The notes under the pieces are model-generated. The model had not been told where the DNA came from and made no database searches. It saw only the letters and a list, made by a program, of their open reading frames with translations. The position numbers and the translations under genes were made by a program. Source: Microbacterium hominis (GTDB taxonomy: Bacteria > Actinomycetota > Actinomycetes > Actinomycetales > Microbacteriaceae). Taken from it: 64,000 nucleotides of DNA. Below are positions 9,457 through 18,270 of this stretch, piece after piece (the stretch's first letter is position 1; each line of letters opens with the position of its first letter). The stretch is from positions 1,488,001 through 1,552,000 of the forward strand of contig NZ_CP054038.1 of NCBI RefSeq assembly GCF_013282805.1, written 5' to 3'.

Positions 9457-10088
9457 GGTGTCTCCTCGCGTAGGGCGATCACGTCGTCGGCCATGCCTGC
9501 GGCTGCCGTCTCGAGCAGGTCCTCCGCGGCGGCGCCGTAGATGAGGATGATGTCGGTTCCCGCCTCGACCGACAGCGCCGCCGAGATGTTGCCGGCGCGC
9601 TCCGGGTTGGCGATGTCGTAGCGGGTCCACTCGACGCCCGCGATGCGCACGGTGCCGTCGGGCGTCGCGCCGCTGAGCATTCGCCCGGGCCACGCGGGGT
9701 CGGCGTCGAAGCCCTGCGCGACGCGCAGGAAGCCGGTCTCGGGGGCGTAGATGATCGTCCACGCGCGGGGTCCATCGCCCTCGATCCGGGCGCCGTTGAC
9801 GCGCCACTGGTCGGGCACATCGGGCGAGACGACGATGCGGTCCTCGGCGACCGCGATGTCGGCGGCGACCGCCTCCACGTCGATCGGCTCGGCCTCGGGC
9901 GGCGTGCCGCGCGGGACGGCGAGCACGATCACCAGCAGGATCGCCAGGGTCGCCAGAAGCGCGGCGACCAGGTTGCGGATGTTCTTGCTCGAGCGGTAGA
10001 CGCGCGAGGACTCGGCCTTGCGCGCGGCGGTCTCGTCGGGGGTCTCCGGTCGGCCGAGCTCGGCGACGATGCGGGGCTCGCGTGCCAT
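9453..10088 (-). CDS. DUF4245-type single-pass membrane protein
   Basis: 211 residues. A short cytoplasmic N-terminus (MAREPRIVAELGRPETPDE) and one TM helix (about 33-55, NLVAALLATLAILLVIV) precede an extracytoplasmic domain of about 150 residues with YAPETGFLRVAQG and GVEWTRYDI. This resembles the actinobacterial DUF4245 family commonly found between xseB and fumC. Function unknown. The start ATG 10088 overlaps the xseB stop (TGATG), so I reject the longer open frame. Confidence 0.8.
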   Translation of the reverse strand: MAREPRIVAELGRPETPDETAARKAESSRVYRSSKNIRNLVAALLATLAILLVIVLAVPRGTPPEAEPIDVEAVAADIAVAEDRIVVSPDVPDQWRVNGARIEGDGPRAWTIIYAPETGFLRVAQGFDADPAWPGRMLSGATPDGTVRIAGVEWTRYDIANPERAGNISAALSVEAGTDIILIYGAAAEDLLETAAAGMADDVIALREETP

Positions 10089-10336
10089 CACGCCTCCGCG
10101 CTCTCCGCGGACGCGCCCTCTGCCGAGGTGCGCGCAGCATCGAGGCGCTGCTTGGCGCCCAGGAGCCACTGCTCGCACCGCGATGCCAGGGCCTCGCCAC
10201 GCTCCCACAGAGCCAGCGAGTGCTCCAAGGTCGGCGTGCCCTGCTCGAGCTCGTGCACCACGCGAACCAGCTCGTCGCGCGCCTGCTCGAACGTGAGCGA
10301 GGCGACGTCGGGGGCGGCCGCGGGGGAGTCGGTCAT
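10088..10336 (-). CDS. xseB: Exodeoxyribonuclease VII small subunit
   Basis: 82 residues, the usual size. The hallmark is LTFEQARDELVRVVHELEQG followed by LEHSLALWERGEAL and a C-terminal tail. Several copies bind one XseA to form the single-strand-specific exonuclease VII. ATG 10336 lies 9 bp after the xseA stop. TAGGAT sits 6 nt before the ATG, overlapping that stop, so xseB may also have its own leaderless transcript. Confidence 0.92.
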   Translation of the reverse strand: MTDSPAAAPDVASLTFEQARDELVRVVHELEQGTPTLEHSLALWERGEALASRCEQWLLGAKQRLDAARTSAEGASAESAEA

Positions 10337-10342
10337 TGTTCC

Positions 10343-10348
10343 ATCCTA
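10343..10348 (-). promoter_or_regulatory. -10 hexamer TAGGAT for xseB, overlapping the xseA stop
   Basis: TAGGAT on the minus strand ends 6 nt before ATG 10336 and includes the xseA TAG stop. Confidence 0.4.
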
Positions 10349-11653
10349 GTTCGGCGCGCCGTCTTCACCCGTCGTCGGCACCTCGGCCGGCACGGGCCCC
10401 TCCGATCGCGCGGCGAAGGCGCCGTGGTCGACGGTCACGGTCACGATCGCGCCCGTCGGAGCCTGGGCTGCATCCCGCACGATCGCTCCGTCGGCGAGCT
10501 GGGCGATCGCATATCCGCGTGCCAGGGTCGATGCCGGGGAAAGAGCCCGGAGCCCTGCCCTCAGCTCCCCGGTGCGGCGATCGGCGGCCTCGACCGCACG
10601 ACCGAGCCGGTCCCGCCCGCGTGCGACGAGCAGGTGGAGCTCATGCCCGCGCCCGGTCAGCAGGGATTCGGGGGAGCGCAGCACCGGTCTGCTGCGCAGC
10701 TGGTCCAGCTGGGCGATGTCGTGCGAGACGCGCTGCGAGAGCCGCCCCATCAGGCGGGACCGCAGCTGCGCGATGAGGGCCCGCTGCTCGGCGACGTCGG
10801 GCACCGCGCGCTTGGCGGCGTCGGTCGGCGTCGAGGCGCGCACGTCGGCGACGTCATCCAGCAGCGGGTGGTCGTTCTCGTGCCCGATGGCGCTGATGAT
10901 GGGCGTGGATGCCGCCGCCACCGCCCGCAGGAGCCGCTCGTCGCTGAATCCCAGCAGCGTCTGGGGGTCGCCGCCGCCGCGCGCGATGATGATCACGTCG
11001 ACGTCAGGGTCGGCATCCAGTGCCTTGAGGGCGGCGATGGTCTCGGGAACGCAGCGATCGCCCTGCACCGCGGCGTGCCGGACGCGGAACGCGACCTGCG
11101 GCCAGCGCAGCTGGGCGTTGCGGCGCACGTCCTTCTCCGCGTCGGAGCGCTCTCCGGTGATGAGCCCGACCACGTGCGGCAGGAAGGGGATGGGCTTCTT
11201 CCGGGCGGGGTCGAACAGGCCCTCGGCGCGCAGCTGCGCCCGCAGGCGCTCGAGCTTCTCGAGCTGGTCGCCAAGGCCCACGTGGCGCATCGCCGAGACC
11301 GAGAACCCGAAGTCGCCGGTGCGGGGGTAGTAGTCCGCCTTGACGCAGGCGATGACGTGGTCGCCGACCTTGAGATCGCCGGGCAGTCGGTCACGGGTGC
11401 TCGACCAGATCCGGAACGAGATCGTCGCGTCGGTGACGAGGTCCTTGAGCCGGCCGAACACGTTGCCGCCGCGCACGTTGAACGAGGTGATCTCGCCCTC
11501 GACCCACACCGAGCCCCAGTTCTGGACGAACCCGCGGATCGTGTCGTTGAGCCGCGCCACCGAGGTGGGCGCCTCGGCGGTGGAATCGCGCGGCGCCACC
11601 GAATCGGGCGGCGGCGCCTGGCCATCGACGACAGCGGCCTGGAACGTGGTCAC
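10346..11653 (-). CDS. xseA: Exodeoxyribonuclease VII large subunit
   Basis: 435 residues. An N-terminal OB-fold ([19 protein letters not shown]) is followed by the catalytic domain with [19 protein letters not shown] and [17 protein letters not shown], characteristic of XseA, and then a helical region that carries small subunits. The start is GTG 11653 with ribosome binding site AGGAGG. First gene of the operon running to fumC and divergent from ispH with 56 bp between them. Confidence 0.95.
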   Translation of the reverse strand: MTTFQAAVVDGQAPPPDSVAPRDSTAEAPTSVARLNDTIRGFVQNWGSVWVEGEITSFNVRGGNVFGRLKDLVTDATISFRIWSSTRDRLPGDLKVGDHVIACVKADYYPRTGDFGFSVSAMRHVGLGDQLEKLERLRAQLRAEGLFDPARKKPIPFLPHVVGLITGERSDAEKDVRRNAQLRWPQVAFRVRHAAVQGDRCVPETIAALKALDADPDVDVIIIARGGGDPQTLLGFSDERLLRAVAAASTPIISAIGHENDHPLLDDVADVRASTPTDAAKRAVPDVAEQRALIAQLRSRLMGRLSQRVSHDIAQLDQLRSRPVLRSPESLLTGRGHELHLLVARGRDRLGRAVEAADRRTGELRAGLRALSPASTLARGYAIAQLADGAIVRDAAQAPTGAIVTVTVDHGAFAARSEGPVPAEVPTTGEDGAPN

Positions 11654-11696
11654 GGCACCTCCTGCGGGCGGCGGGCTCGCGATGTGTGCCCGCCCG

Positions 11697-11702
11697 TAGA
11701 AT
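11697..11702 (+). promoter_or_regulatory. -10 hexamer TAGAAT of ispH (leaderless)
   Basis: TAGAAT ends 7 nt before GTG 11710. It selects the GTG over ATG 11743, 33 nt downstream in frame. Confidence 0.55.
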
Positions 11703-11709
11703 CGAACGC

Positions 11710-12783
11710 GTGACCGCTGCAACCGCGAATCCTGCTGTTCGAATGCCCGTGCCCCATGTTCCGCGGCGGCGCGAGCGTCTTCAGGATATCGCCGTGGACG
11801 GACGCAAGCGGGTGCTGCTCGCCTCGCCCCGCGGCTACTGCGCCGGCGTGGATCGGGCCGTGGTCGCGGTCGAGAAGGCGCTCGAGCGGTTCGGGGCGCC
11901 CGTGTACGTGCGCAAGCAGATCGTCCACAACATCCACGTCGTCACCGAACTCGAGAAGCGCGGTGCGATCTTCGTGGAGGAGGTCGACGAGGTGCCGGAG
12001 GGCGCGCATGTCGTCTTCAGCGCGCACGGCGTCTCGCCGGCCGTGGTCGGCGCCGCGGCGGATCGCGGGCTGCAGGCCATCGACGCGACCTGCCCGCTGG
12101 TCACCAAGGTGCACCGCGAGGCGGTGCGCTTCGCGCGCGACGACTACGAGATCCTGCTCATCGGTCACGACGGGCATGAGGAGGTCGAGGGCACCGCCGG
12201 TGAGGCGCCCGACCACGTCACCGTCGTGAATTCCCCGGAGGAGGCCGACCGCATCGAGGTGCGAGACCCGTCGAAGGTCGTGTGGCTGTCCCAGACCACC
12301 CTCTCTGTCGACGAGACGATGGAGACCGTGCGACGGCTGCGGGTGCGGTTCCCGCAGCTGCAGGATCCGCCCTCCGACGACATCTGCTACGCCACGCAGA
12401 ATCGCCAGGTCGCCATCAAGAAGGTCGCTAAGGATGCCGACCTCGTGATCGTGGTCGGCTCGGCGAACTCGTCGAACAGCGTGCGCCTGGTCGAGGTCGC
12501 CCTCGAGTACGGGGCGAAGGCGGCCTACCGCGTCGACTACGCCGACGAGGTGAAGCAGGAGTGGCTCGATGGCGTCGCCACCGTCGGCGTGACCAGCGGC
12601 GCCTCGGTGCCCGACGTGCTCGTGCAGGAGGTGCTCGCCGACCTCGCCGCCGCCGGCTACGGCGACGTCGAAGAGGTGCGCACCGCCGAGGAGGACCTCA
12701 TGTTCTCGCTCCCCAAGGAGCTGCGGCAGGGTTCGGCGGGCGGGCGCGGCGGCCGGACATCGGGCGGACAGGAGCGCTCGTGA
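11710..12783 (+). CDS. ispH: 4-hydroxy-3-methylbut-2-enyl diphosphate reductase
   Basis: 357 residues; the last step of the MEP isoprenoid pathway, making IPP and DMAPP. Three conserved cysteines for the Fe-S cluster are present: Cys44 (GYCAGV), Cys128 (ATCPLV) and Cys226 (DICYAT). The catalytic-loop glutamate region [10 protein letters not shown] is intact. It supplies precursors for the isoprenyl synthase at 716. The stop overlaps the next gene's GTG by 4 bp. Confidence 0.97.
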   Translation: MTAATANPAVRMPVPHVPRRRERLQDIAVDGRKRVLLASPRGYCAGVDRAVVAVEKALERFGAPVYVRKQIVHNIHVVTELEKRGAIFVEEVDEVPEGAHVVFSAHGVSPAVVGAAADRGLQAIDATCPLVTKVHREAVRFARDDYEILLIGHDGHEEVEGTAGEAPDHVTVVNSPEEADRIEVRDPSKVVWLSQTTLSVDETMETVRRLRVRFPQLQDPPSDDICYATQNRQVAIKKVAKDADLVIVVGSANSSNSVRLVEVALEYGAKAAYRVDYADEVKQEWLDGVATVGVTSGASVPDVLVQEVLADLAAAGYGDVEEVRTAEEDLMFSLPKELRQGSAGGRGGRTSGGQERS

Positions 12784-13370
12784 CCGACGGCCCCGCCTCC
12801 GATCCGCGGCCGCGTCCGCAGTACGGCGAGTACGCGACGCCCGAAGAGCAGCGCGCCCGCATCCAGCAGCCGGACGTCACCGCGGCGCTGGACACCGGCC
12901 AGGTGGCCGACGCCGCGGCCCCGGTTGCAGCACAGGTACCGGCGCCGGCTCCCGCACCGGCGGTCGTCGACGAGCCCCCGGCACCTGTGCGCTCCCGCGG
13001 GCGCAGCGTCGACCGCATCGCCACCTTCGCGCTGCTCGCCTACGGCCTGATCAACGTGGTCACCTCTGTCCCGGCGTTCCTGGACTACTTCGCCTACGCG
13101 GACCTGATGTTCCAGACCCTGGGGGTCGACGCCGTGCTGTCCGACCCCGCCGGTGCGCGAGGCTGGGGGATCGCCGCAGCGGGTGTGCTCGCGATCGGAT
13201 GGATGCTGGTGGCCTGGCTGTCGGTGGCGAGTCTGCGCCGCGGACGCCTCAGCTGGTGGATCCCGCTGGTCGGCGGCGTGGTGTTCACCGTCGTGGCCGG
13301 GATGCTCATGGTGGTTCCGCTCATGACGGACCCGGCCGTGTGGGCGGCCCTGGTCGTCGGCGTGGGCTGA
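12780..13370 (+). CDS. DUF6264-like membrane protein
   Basis: 196 residues. A hydrophilic Pro/Ala-rich N-terminus ([14 protein letters not shown] near 16-29) precedes three or four TM helices from about residue 78. I associate this pattern with Microbacteriaceae proteins annotated DUF6264; the name is from memory and tentative. It is translationally coupled to ispH (GTGA overlap) and convergent with the DUF2231 gene, 10 bp away. No function can be assigned. Confidence 0.6.
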   Translation: MTDGPASDPRPRPQYGEYATPEEQRARIQQPDVTAALDTGQVADAAAPVAAQVPAPAPAPAVVDEPPAPVRSRGRSVDRIATFALLAYGLINVVTSVPAFLDYFAYADLMFQTLGVDAVLSDPAGARGWGIAAAGVLAIGWMLVAWLSVASLRRGRLSWWIPLVGGVVFTVVAGMLMVVPLMTDPAVWAALVVGVG

Positions 13371-13380
13371 GCTGGGGGAA

Positions 13381-13884
13381 TCAGCCTCCGACGACGGGCC
13401 CCCACACGGCACGGGCCCCTGAATCGCCGATGAGCGCGAGCACGACCATGGCTCCCACACCGACGAGCACGGCGAGCACGGCGATGACCACCGTCACCGC
13501 CCTCGCCCCTCCCGGCGACCGCTTGCCGACGTCGTCACGCCAGTAGCGGTACCAGAGCCATTGCCCCGCGGCGACGACGAACAGCCCGATGGCCCACGGC
13601 AGGAACATGCGTCCCAGGGCCTCATGGCGCTCGACCGACGGCAGCGGCCCGACGATCTCCTTCAGCGCAGCCCCGGCCTGTACGGTGACCGGGACCAGGA
13701 TCAGCACGACGAGCGCCCCGAGTGGGGTCACGATGCCGAGGCGGCCGCGCGCTGCGGGCCAGAACGTGCCGAGGAGCAGGGCGAGCACCGTCAGCGGCGT
13801 CAGGATGACGACCGCGTGGACGATGAGCGGGTGCAGGGGCAGTCCCGCGATCTCGAAAGCGCCGGCGGATCGGATCTGGTCCAT
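13381..13884 (-). CDS. DUF2231-like membrane protein, probable ECF-sigma target
   Basis: 167 residues, four TM helices. The N-terminal segment AGLPLHPLIVHAVVILTPLT carries the HPLIVH pattern of DUF2231 proteins. ATG 13884 lies 6 nt from the end of an ECF-type -10, so it is probably transcribed leaderless from a promoter that mirrors the sigma gene's own. This couples it to the sigma/anti-sigma system. Molecular function unknown. Confidence 0.75.
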   Translation of the reverse strand: MDQIRSAGAFEIAGLPLHPLIVHAVVILTPLTVLALLLGTFWPAARGRLGIVTPLGALVVLILVPVTVQAGAALKEIVGPLPSVERHEALGRMFLPWAIGLFVVAAGQWLWYRYWRDDVGKRSPGGARAVTVVIAVLAVLVGVGAMVVLALIGDSGARAVWGPVVGG

Positions 13885-13890
13885 ACTCGT

Positions 13891-13918
13891 GACACGAGAC
13901 GGCGCCGCGTCCGGTTCA
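13891..13918 (-). promoter_or_regulatory. ECF-sigma promoter for the DUF2231 gene
   Basis: On the minus strand: -35 TGAACC (13918-13913), 16-bp spacer, -10 CGTGTC (13896-13891), then 6 nt to the ATG. The two hexamers equal those I recall for mycobacterial SigL promoters. Confidence 0.75.
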
Positions 13919-13920
13919 AC

Positions 13921-13948
13921 TGAACCGCCGATCGATCCGTCTCGTGTC
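13921..13948 (+). promoter_or_regulatory. ECF-sigma autoregulatory promoter
   Basis: -35 TGAACC (13921-13926), 16-bp spacer, -10 CGTGTC (13943-13948), then an 18-nt leader with GGGAGG before ATG 13967. It is the exact mirror of the divergent promoter: arms CCGTCTCGTGTC/GACACGAGACGG and CGGTTCA/TGAACCG are perfect inverted repeats with equal 9-nt gaps. Confidence 0.78.
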
Positions 13949-13966
13949 CTCAGCGGGAGGTGAAGG

Positions 13967-14473
13967 ATGCCGCGCGACGATGCCGCACGCCTGACGGCGC
14001 TGTATGACGCCCACGCGGCGCCGGTGTGGCGGTACGTGGTCCATCTGACCGGAGACCGCGCCGGCGCCGATGACATCGTGCAGGAGACGCTGCTGCGCGC
14101 CTGGCGGTCCGATCGCATCCTGGATCAGGATCCCGCCACGGCACGCTCGTGGCTGTTCACCGTCGCCCGGCACCTCGTGATCGACGAAGTGCGAAGCGCC
14201 CACCACCGTCGGGAGATCGCCGTCGCCGAGACGCCGGACTCCGAGACGGCCGACGCCACCGACGTGCTGTTCGAGACCATGCTCATCGAGGAGGCGCTCG
14301 CCGGGCTGTCCGACGATCACCGAGGGGTGATCGTGCGCGCCTATTACGGGGCGCTCACCGTGGCCGAGATCGCGGCCGAGCTCGGCATCCCCCCGGGGAC
14401 GGTCAAGTCCCGACTGCATTACGGAGTCCGTGCCCTGCGGCTGGCGCTGCAGGAGAAAGGAGTGACGCGATGA
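13967..14473 (+). CDS. ECF RNA polymerase sigma factor (SigL-like)
   Basis: 168 residues. Region 2 (about 10-75) contains DDIVQETLLRAWR and WLFTVARHLVIDEVR. Region 4 (about 110-160) contains EEALAGLSDDHRGVIVRAYY and the helix-turn-helix AEIAAELGIPPGTVKSRLH. The gene is followed by a zinc anti-sigma gene with a 4-bp ATGA overlap. The autoregulatory promoter TGAACC-N16-CGTGTC suggests a SigL-type specificity. The inducing signal is probably membrane or redox stress, an inference from the anti-sigma. Confidence 0.93.
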   Translation: MPRDDAARLTALYDAHAAPVWRYVVHLTGDRAGADDIVQETLLRAWRSDRILDQDPATARSWLFTVARHLVIDEVRSAHHRREIAVAETPDSETADATDVLFETMLIEEALAGLSDDHRGVIVRAYYGALTVAEIAAELGIPPGTVKSRLHYGVRALRLALQEKGVTR

Positions 14474-15198
14474 CACCCGATCACGCGCACTTCGTCGAAT
14501 GGGACGCCGCGTACGTGCTCGGCGCGCTCAGCCCCGCCGACAGGCGCGTCTACGAGGAGCATCTCGAGCGATGCGGCGTCTGCCGCGCCGCCATCGCGGA
14601 GATCGCGGCGACGACGGGGCTGCTGACCCGCATCGATCCCGCCCGCGCGCGATCGATGATCGACGCACCGGAGGACGCGGGCGGACCCGACGAGTCCCGG
14701 CGCGCGGAGATCATCGAGCTCGGCGTGCTCCAGGCCCGCCGGCGGCGGCGCCTGACGTGGACAGGGCTGGCGTCGGCGGCCGCTGCCGTGATCGTCGCGG
14801 TGGTGCTGGCGGCGACTCTGGCGATCGCGCCGACGACGCAGCGCATCGAGGTCATCGCCCTCGAGCCGACGCGGGAGCTCCCGCTGACCGCGACCGTCGA
14901 ACTCGTCGACGTCTCGTGGGGCACGCGCATCGAGATGATCTGCCGCTACACGGGAGACGGCGAAGGGTCCCCCGAGGGCGGCTGGCCTTATGCGCTCTAC
15001 GTCGCCGGCGCCGACGGCACCTTCACCGAGGTCTCCAGCTGGCGGGGGCTGCCCGGTCGGGACGCCCGCGTCAGCGCGGGGACGGCCTTGGACTCCGACG
15101 AGATCTCCGCCCTCGAGGTGCGGTCGCTCACCAATGGCGACGTGCTGCTGCGCACCGATCGCGAGGTCGCCGACGGCGCCGCTCTGAGCGAAGACTGA
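14470..15198 (+). CDS. Zinc-binding membrane anti-sigma factor (ZAS/RskA-like)
   Basis: 242 residues. The cytoplasmic N-terminal anti-sigma domain carries the ZAS motif H-x3-C-x2-C (His31, Cys35, Cys38 in HLERCGVC). One TM helix lies at about 97-120. The extracytoplasmic C-terminal domain (VSWGTRIEMICRY onward) resembles anti-sigma-K C-terminal domains. It should bind and hold the co-encoded sigma factor; redox-sensitive zinc release is family knowledge. Its stop codon lies inside the -35 of the next promoter. Confidence 0.9.
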   Translation: MTPDHAHFVEWDAAYVLGALSPADRRVYEEHLERCGVCRAAIAEIAATTGLLTRIDPARARSMIDAPEDAGGPDESRRAEIIELGVLQARRRRRLTWTGLASAAAAVIVAVVLAATLAIAPTTQRIEVIALEPTRELPLTATVELVDVSWGTRIEMICRYTGDGEGSPEGGWPYALYVAGADGTFTEVSSWRGLPGRDARVSAGTALDSDEISALEVRSLTNGDVLLRTDREVADGAALSED

Positions 15199-15223
15199 AC
15201 CGAACCGCGCGCTGTCTCGTGCC
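15196..15223 (+). promoter_or_regulatory. Third ECF-type promoter, upstream of the lipoprotein
   Basis: -35 TGAACC (15196-15201, overlapping the anti-sigma TGA), 16-bp spacer, -10 CGTGCC (15218-15223). One mismatch to the two promoters upstream, and it shares their GTCTCGTG context. Confidence 0.7.
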
Positions 15224-15229
15224 CCCTGT

Positions 15230-15246
15230 GACCGCACGGTGCGGTC
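15230..15246 (+). repeat. 17-bp palindrome in the lipoprotein leader
   Basis: GACCGCAC-G-GTGCGGTC, a perfect inverted repeat at the expected transcription start of the lipoprotein gene. Possible operator or 5' mRNA structure. Confidence 0.45.
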
Positions 15247-15266
15247 GCACCTGGAAGGGACACGCA

Positions 15267-15800
15267 ATGACCACGAAACTCGCGAGGATCGCCCTCGCCA
15301 CCGCAGTGCTCGCCTTCGCCCTCGCCGGCTGCACGTCGCCGCCCGCCGACGACACGTCCACCGACACCGACACGGGGACCTCACAGGAGGCGGAGGACAC
15401 GACGACGGAAGACGAGGGGACCGACGACTCCGGCGATGCCGCCGGCGAAGCCGAGCTCATGGTCGCCGAGACCTCCCTGGGCGAGGTCGTCGTCGACGCA
15501 GACGGCATGACCGTCTACATGTTCGACAACGACACCCAGGACTCCGGCGTGAGTTCCTGCGAGGGACAGTGCCTCGAGAACTGGCCGCCCGTGACCACCG
15601 AGAGCGACGCTCCCGCGGTCGACGGCGTGTCCGGTGAGGTGGGCACGATCACCGGCACCGACGGATCGACGCAGGTGACCCTCAACGGCTGGCCGCTGTA
15701 CTACTTCATCGGCGACGAGGCCGCCGGCGACGTGAACGGCCAGGCCGTCAACGACGTCTGGTGGGTGCTCACCCCCGACGGCGAGCGGTTCGCCGGCTGA
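15267..15800 (+). CDS. Lipoprotein with Yx(F/W/Y)xxD-type secreted repeats (COG4315-like)
   Basis: 177 residues. A lipoprotein signal peptide has lipobox ALAGC (Cys22). An acidic Thr/Asp/Glu linker follows to about residue 65. Two copies of the secreted-repeat motif come next (MTVYMFDNDT and PLYYFIGDE), with a CEGQC Cys pair between them. The ribosome binding site is GGAAGGGA. Its promoter matches the ECF consensus, so it is probably a structural target of the sigma factor beside it. The family's function is unknown; an envelope redox or stress role is a guess. Confidence 0.85.
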   Translation: MTTKLARIALATAVLAFALAGCTSPPADDTSTDTDTGTSQEAEDTTTEDEGTDDSGDAAGEAELMVAETSLGEVVVDADGMTVYMFDNDTQDSGVSSCEGQCLENWPPVTTESDAPAVDGVSGEVGTITGTDGSTQVTLNGWPLYYFIGDEAAGDVNGQAVNDVWWVLTPDGERFAG

Positions 15801-15812
15801 CGCCAGGGAGGG

Positions 15813-15865
15813 CGATGGATGCCGCGGCGGCGGCCCGACAAGGGCCGCGGTCGCGGCATCCATCG
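15813..15865. terminator. Bidirectional terminator between lipoprotein and fba
   Basis: A 14-bp perfect outer stem (CGATGGATGCCGCG with CGCGGCATCCATCG) plus an inner CGGCCC/GGGCCG stem, between convergent genes. Confidence 0.8.
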
Positions 15866-15873
15866 GTTCGGGG

Positions 15874-16905
15874 TCAGGCCGCCAGGCTCTTGCCGTGCGA
15901 GCCGAGCTGCTGCGTCGCCTCGACCACGCGGGCGGCCATGGCCGACTCGGCCACCTTGCCCCAGGCGCGCGGGTCGTAGGCCTTCTTGTTGCCCACCTCG
16001 CCGTCGAGCTTCAGCACGCCGTCGTAGTTGGCGAACATGAAGCCGGCGATCGAGCGGGTGAAGGCGTACTGCGTGTCGGTGTCGATGTTCATCTTGACGA
16101 CGCCGTTGGCCACCGCGAGGGCGATCTCCTCCTCGGTCGAGCCGCTGCCGCCGTGGAAGACGAGGTCGAGGGGCTTCGGGCCGGTGCCGAACTGCGCGGC
16201 GATGCCCTCCTGGATCTCCCCGAGCAGCTCCGGGCGCAGCTTGACGTTGCCCGGCTTGTACACGCCGTGCACGTTGCCGAAGGTCAGCGCCGAGATGTAG
16301 CGGCCGTTCTCGCCCAGGCCCAGGGCCTCGACGGCCTTGGTCACGTCGGCGACCGTCGTGTAGAGCGCCTCGTTCGAGCCCTCGTGCTTGACGCCGTCCT
16401 CTTCGCCGCCGACGACGCCGATCTCGACCTCGAGGATCGCATTGATGTTCTTGATGCGGGGGAGCAGGTCCTTCGCGATCTCGATGTTCTCGTCGAGGGG
16501 CACGGCCGAGCCGTCCCACATATGCGACTGGAAGATCGGGTTGCGCCCGGCCTTCACCTCTTCTTCGGAGGCCTCCAGCAGCGGCAGCACGAAGTTCGGC
16601 AGCGCGTCCTTCGGGCAGTGGTCGGTGTGGAGCGCCACGGTGATGGGGTAGTTCTTGGCGACCTCGGTCGCGAACTTCGCGAACGCGATCGCTCCCGCCG
16701 CGCGGTTCTTGACGGTGTGGCCGGCGAAGTAGTCGGCGCCGCCGGTGGTGACCTGGATGATGCCGTCGGAGCCGGCCTCGGTCAGGCCCTGCAGCACGGC
16801 GTTGATGGTCTGCGAGCTGGACACGTTGATCGCGGGATACGCGAAACCGCCGGCCTTCGCGCGGTCAAGCATGTCGGCGTACTGCTCAGGGGTGGCGACG
16901 GGCAT
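15874..16905 (-). CDS. fba: Class II fructose-bisphosphate aldolase
   Basis: 343 residues; zinc-dependent cleavage of fructose 1,6-bisphosphate in glycolysis and gluconeogenesis. Metal and active-site segments are present: ALHTDHCPKD, GNVHGVYKPGNV, LVFHGGSGSTEE and NIDTDTQYA. AAGGAG lies before ATG 16905. A TAGAGT -10 lies about 53 bp upstream, so this gene is leadered. It is divergent from glpX, the gluconeogenic phosphatase acting on the same sugar phosphate. Confidence 0.97.
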   Translation of the reverse strand: MPVATPEQYADMLDRAKAGGFAYPAINVSSSQTINAVLQGLTEAGSDGIIQVTTGGADYFAGHTVKNRAAGAIAFAKFATEVAKNYPITVALHTDHCPKDALPNFVLPLLEASEEEVKAGRNPIFQSHMWDGSAVPLDENIEIAKDLLPRIKNINAILEVEIGVVGGEEDGVKHEGSNEALYTTVADVTKAVEALGLGENGRYISALTFGNVHGVYKPGNVKLRPELLGEIQEGIAAQFGTGPKPLDLVFHGGSGSTEEEIALAVANGVVKMNIDTDTQYAFTRSIAGFMFANYDGVLKLDGEVGNKKAYDPRAWGKVAESAMAARVVEATQQLGSHGKSLAA

Positions 16906-16957
16906 GAATGCTCCTTGTTCATCGAGCGATGGCTCGCACAGTTCATGGGCTACCGAA

Positions 16958-16963
16958 ACTCTA
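16958..16963 (-). promoter_or_regulatory. -10 candidate TAGAGT for fba
   Basis: TAGAGT on the minus strand in the 206-bp fba-glpX gap; a leader of roughly 45 nt with AAGGAG. No convincing -35. Confidence 0.4.
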
Positions 16964-17099
16964 GCGAAGCGACCGCGGGTCCGAGTGGTGTTGGCCGCCT
17001 CGCCCGGACGGATCGTCGTCGTTCTGCCGTGAAGGAAAGATTCACCGATCTTTCGGGCACGGTGGGCGTTGATCAGCCGGGTTGCAGAGGCGCACTGGC

Positions 17100-17105
17100 T
17101 ATGGT
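17100..17105 (+). promoter_or_regulatory. -10 hexamer TATGGT of glpX (leaderless)
   Basis: TATGGT ends 6 nt before ATG 17112 and supports that start over the in-frame alternative at 17082. Confidence 0.5.
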
Positions 17106-17111
17106 GAACGC

Positions 17112-18101
17112 ATGGTGAGCCTGACCGCGGACATGAGTCCCCTGCATCCCGACCGCAATCTCGCGCTGGAGCTCGTGCGCGCGACCGAGGCGGCCGCGAT
17201 CCGAGCGGTGCCGTTCATCGGCCGCGGTGCGAAGGAGGCCGCGGACGGCGCGGCGGTCGACGCGATGCGCGCCTTCCTCACGACGGTGAACTTCGACGGC
17301 ACGATCGTCATCGGCGAGGGCGAGAAGGACAACGCGCCGATGCTCTTCAACGGCGAGCGCGTCGGCAACGGACGGGGACCCCGTGCGGACGTCGCGGTCG
17401 ACCCGATCGACGGGACGTCGCTCACGGCCGCCGGGCGCAACAACGCGCTCTCCGTCGTCGCGGTCTCCGAGCACGGCACGATGCTCGACGCGTCGACCGT
17501 GTTCTACATGGACAAGCTCGTCACCGGTCCCGCCGGCGTCGGCGTCGTCGACATCCGTCTGCCCATCGGGGAGAACATCCGACTTCTCGCCAAGGCGCTC
17601 GGCAAGCCGGTCGATGAGATCGTCGTCTCGGTTCTGCACCGACCGCGCCATGAGAGGCTCATCGAGGAGATCCGCGAGGCGGGGGCCGGCACCCGCCTGA
17701 TGAGCGACGGCGACGTCGCGGGCGGCATCAACGCCGCCCGCCACAACGCCCGCACCGACATGTGCGTGGGCGTCGGCGGCAGCCCGGAGGGCATCGTGAC
17801 GGCCTGCGCCATCAAGGCGCTCGGCGGCCACATCCAGGGGCGCCTGTGGCCGCGCGACGACGACGAGAAGCAGCGCGGCATCGACGCGGGACTCAAGCTC
17901 GACGACCACGTGTACGAGGCCGACGAGCTGGTCAAGGGCAGCAACACGATCTTCGTGGCCACCGGCGTGACCGACGGTGCACTCGTAGCGGGGGTGCGGC
18001 GCGACGGCGGATACGTCTACACCGAGAGCGTGGTTCTCCGTGGCGCGTCGGGAACGCTCCGCCGCATCTCCTCGGAGCACCTCGTCTCGAAGTGGCTCTG
18101 A
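17112..18101 (+). CDS. glpX: Class II fructose-1,6-bisphosphatase
   Basis: 329 residues; hydrolyses fructose 1,6-bisphosphate in gluconeogenesis. Metal-binding and phosphatase motifs are present: GEGEKDNAPML, VDPIDGTSLTAAGRNNA and LMSDGDVAGGI. It is close to the mycobacterial GlpX, the main FBPase there. It stands alone and divergent from fba. Confidence 0.96.
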   Translation: MVSLTADMSPLHPDRNLALELVRATEAAAIRAVPFIGRGAKEAADGAAVDAMRAFLTTVNFDGTIVIGEGEKDNAPMLFNGERVGNGRGPRADVAVDPIDGTSLTAAGRNNALSVVAVSEHGTMLDASTVFYMDKLVTGPAGVGVVDIRLPIGENIRLLAKALGKPVDEIVVSVLHRPRHERLIEEIREAGAGTRLMSDGDVAGGINAARHNARTDMCVGVGGSPEGIVTACAIKALGGHIQGRLWPRDDDEKQRGIDAGLKLDDHVYEADELVKGSNTIFVATGVTDGALVAGVRRDGGYVYTESVVLRGASGTLRRISSEHLVSKWL

Positions 18102-18175
18102 AGCCCTGAGTGCGAGCGCACCGTCCTCCGATCGCGTGACCGGAGTGACGGATGTGATTCGTGTAGCGATCGTGA

Positions 18176-18199
18176 CCGCGTCGTGATGTCACGACGCGG
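18176..18199. repeat. Perfect inverted repeat after glpX
   Basis: CCGCGTCGTGA-TG-TCACGACGCGG, 11-bp arms with only 2 bp between. The short centre suits a dimeric regulator's operator better than a terminator. It lies 10 bp upstream of a weak -10 (CACAAT, 18209-18214) for the small gene that follows. Confidence 0.5.
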
Positions 18200-18270
18200 C
18201 ATGTCTGGCACAATCGAAACGGTGTCGACGAAGACGCGTGGGACGTTTTCGAGACCCGAAAGGGGTTGTG

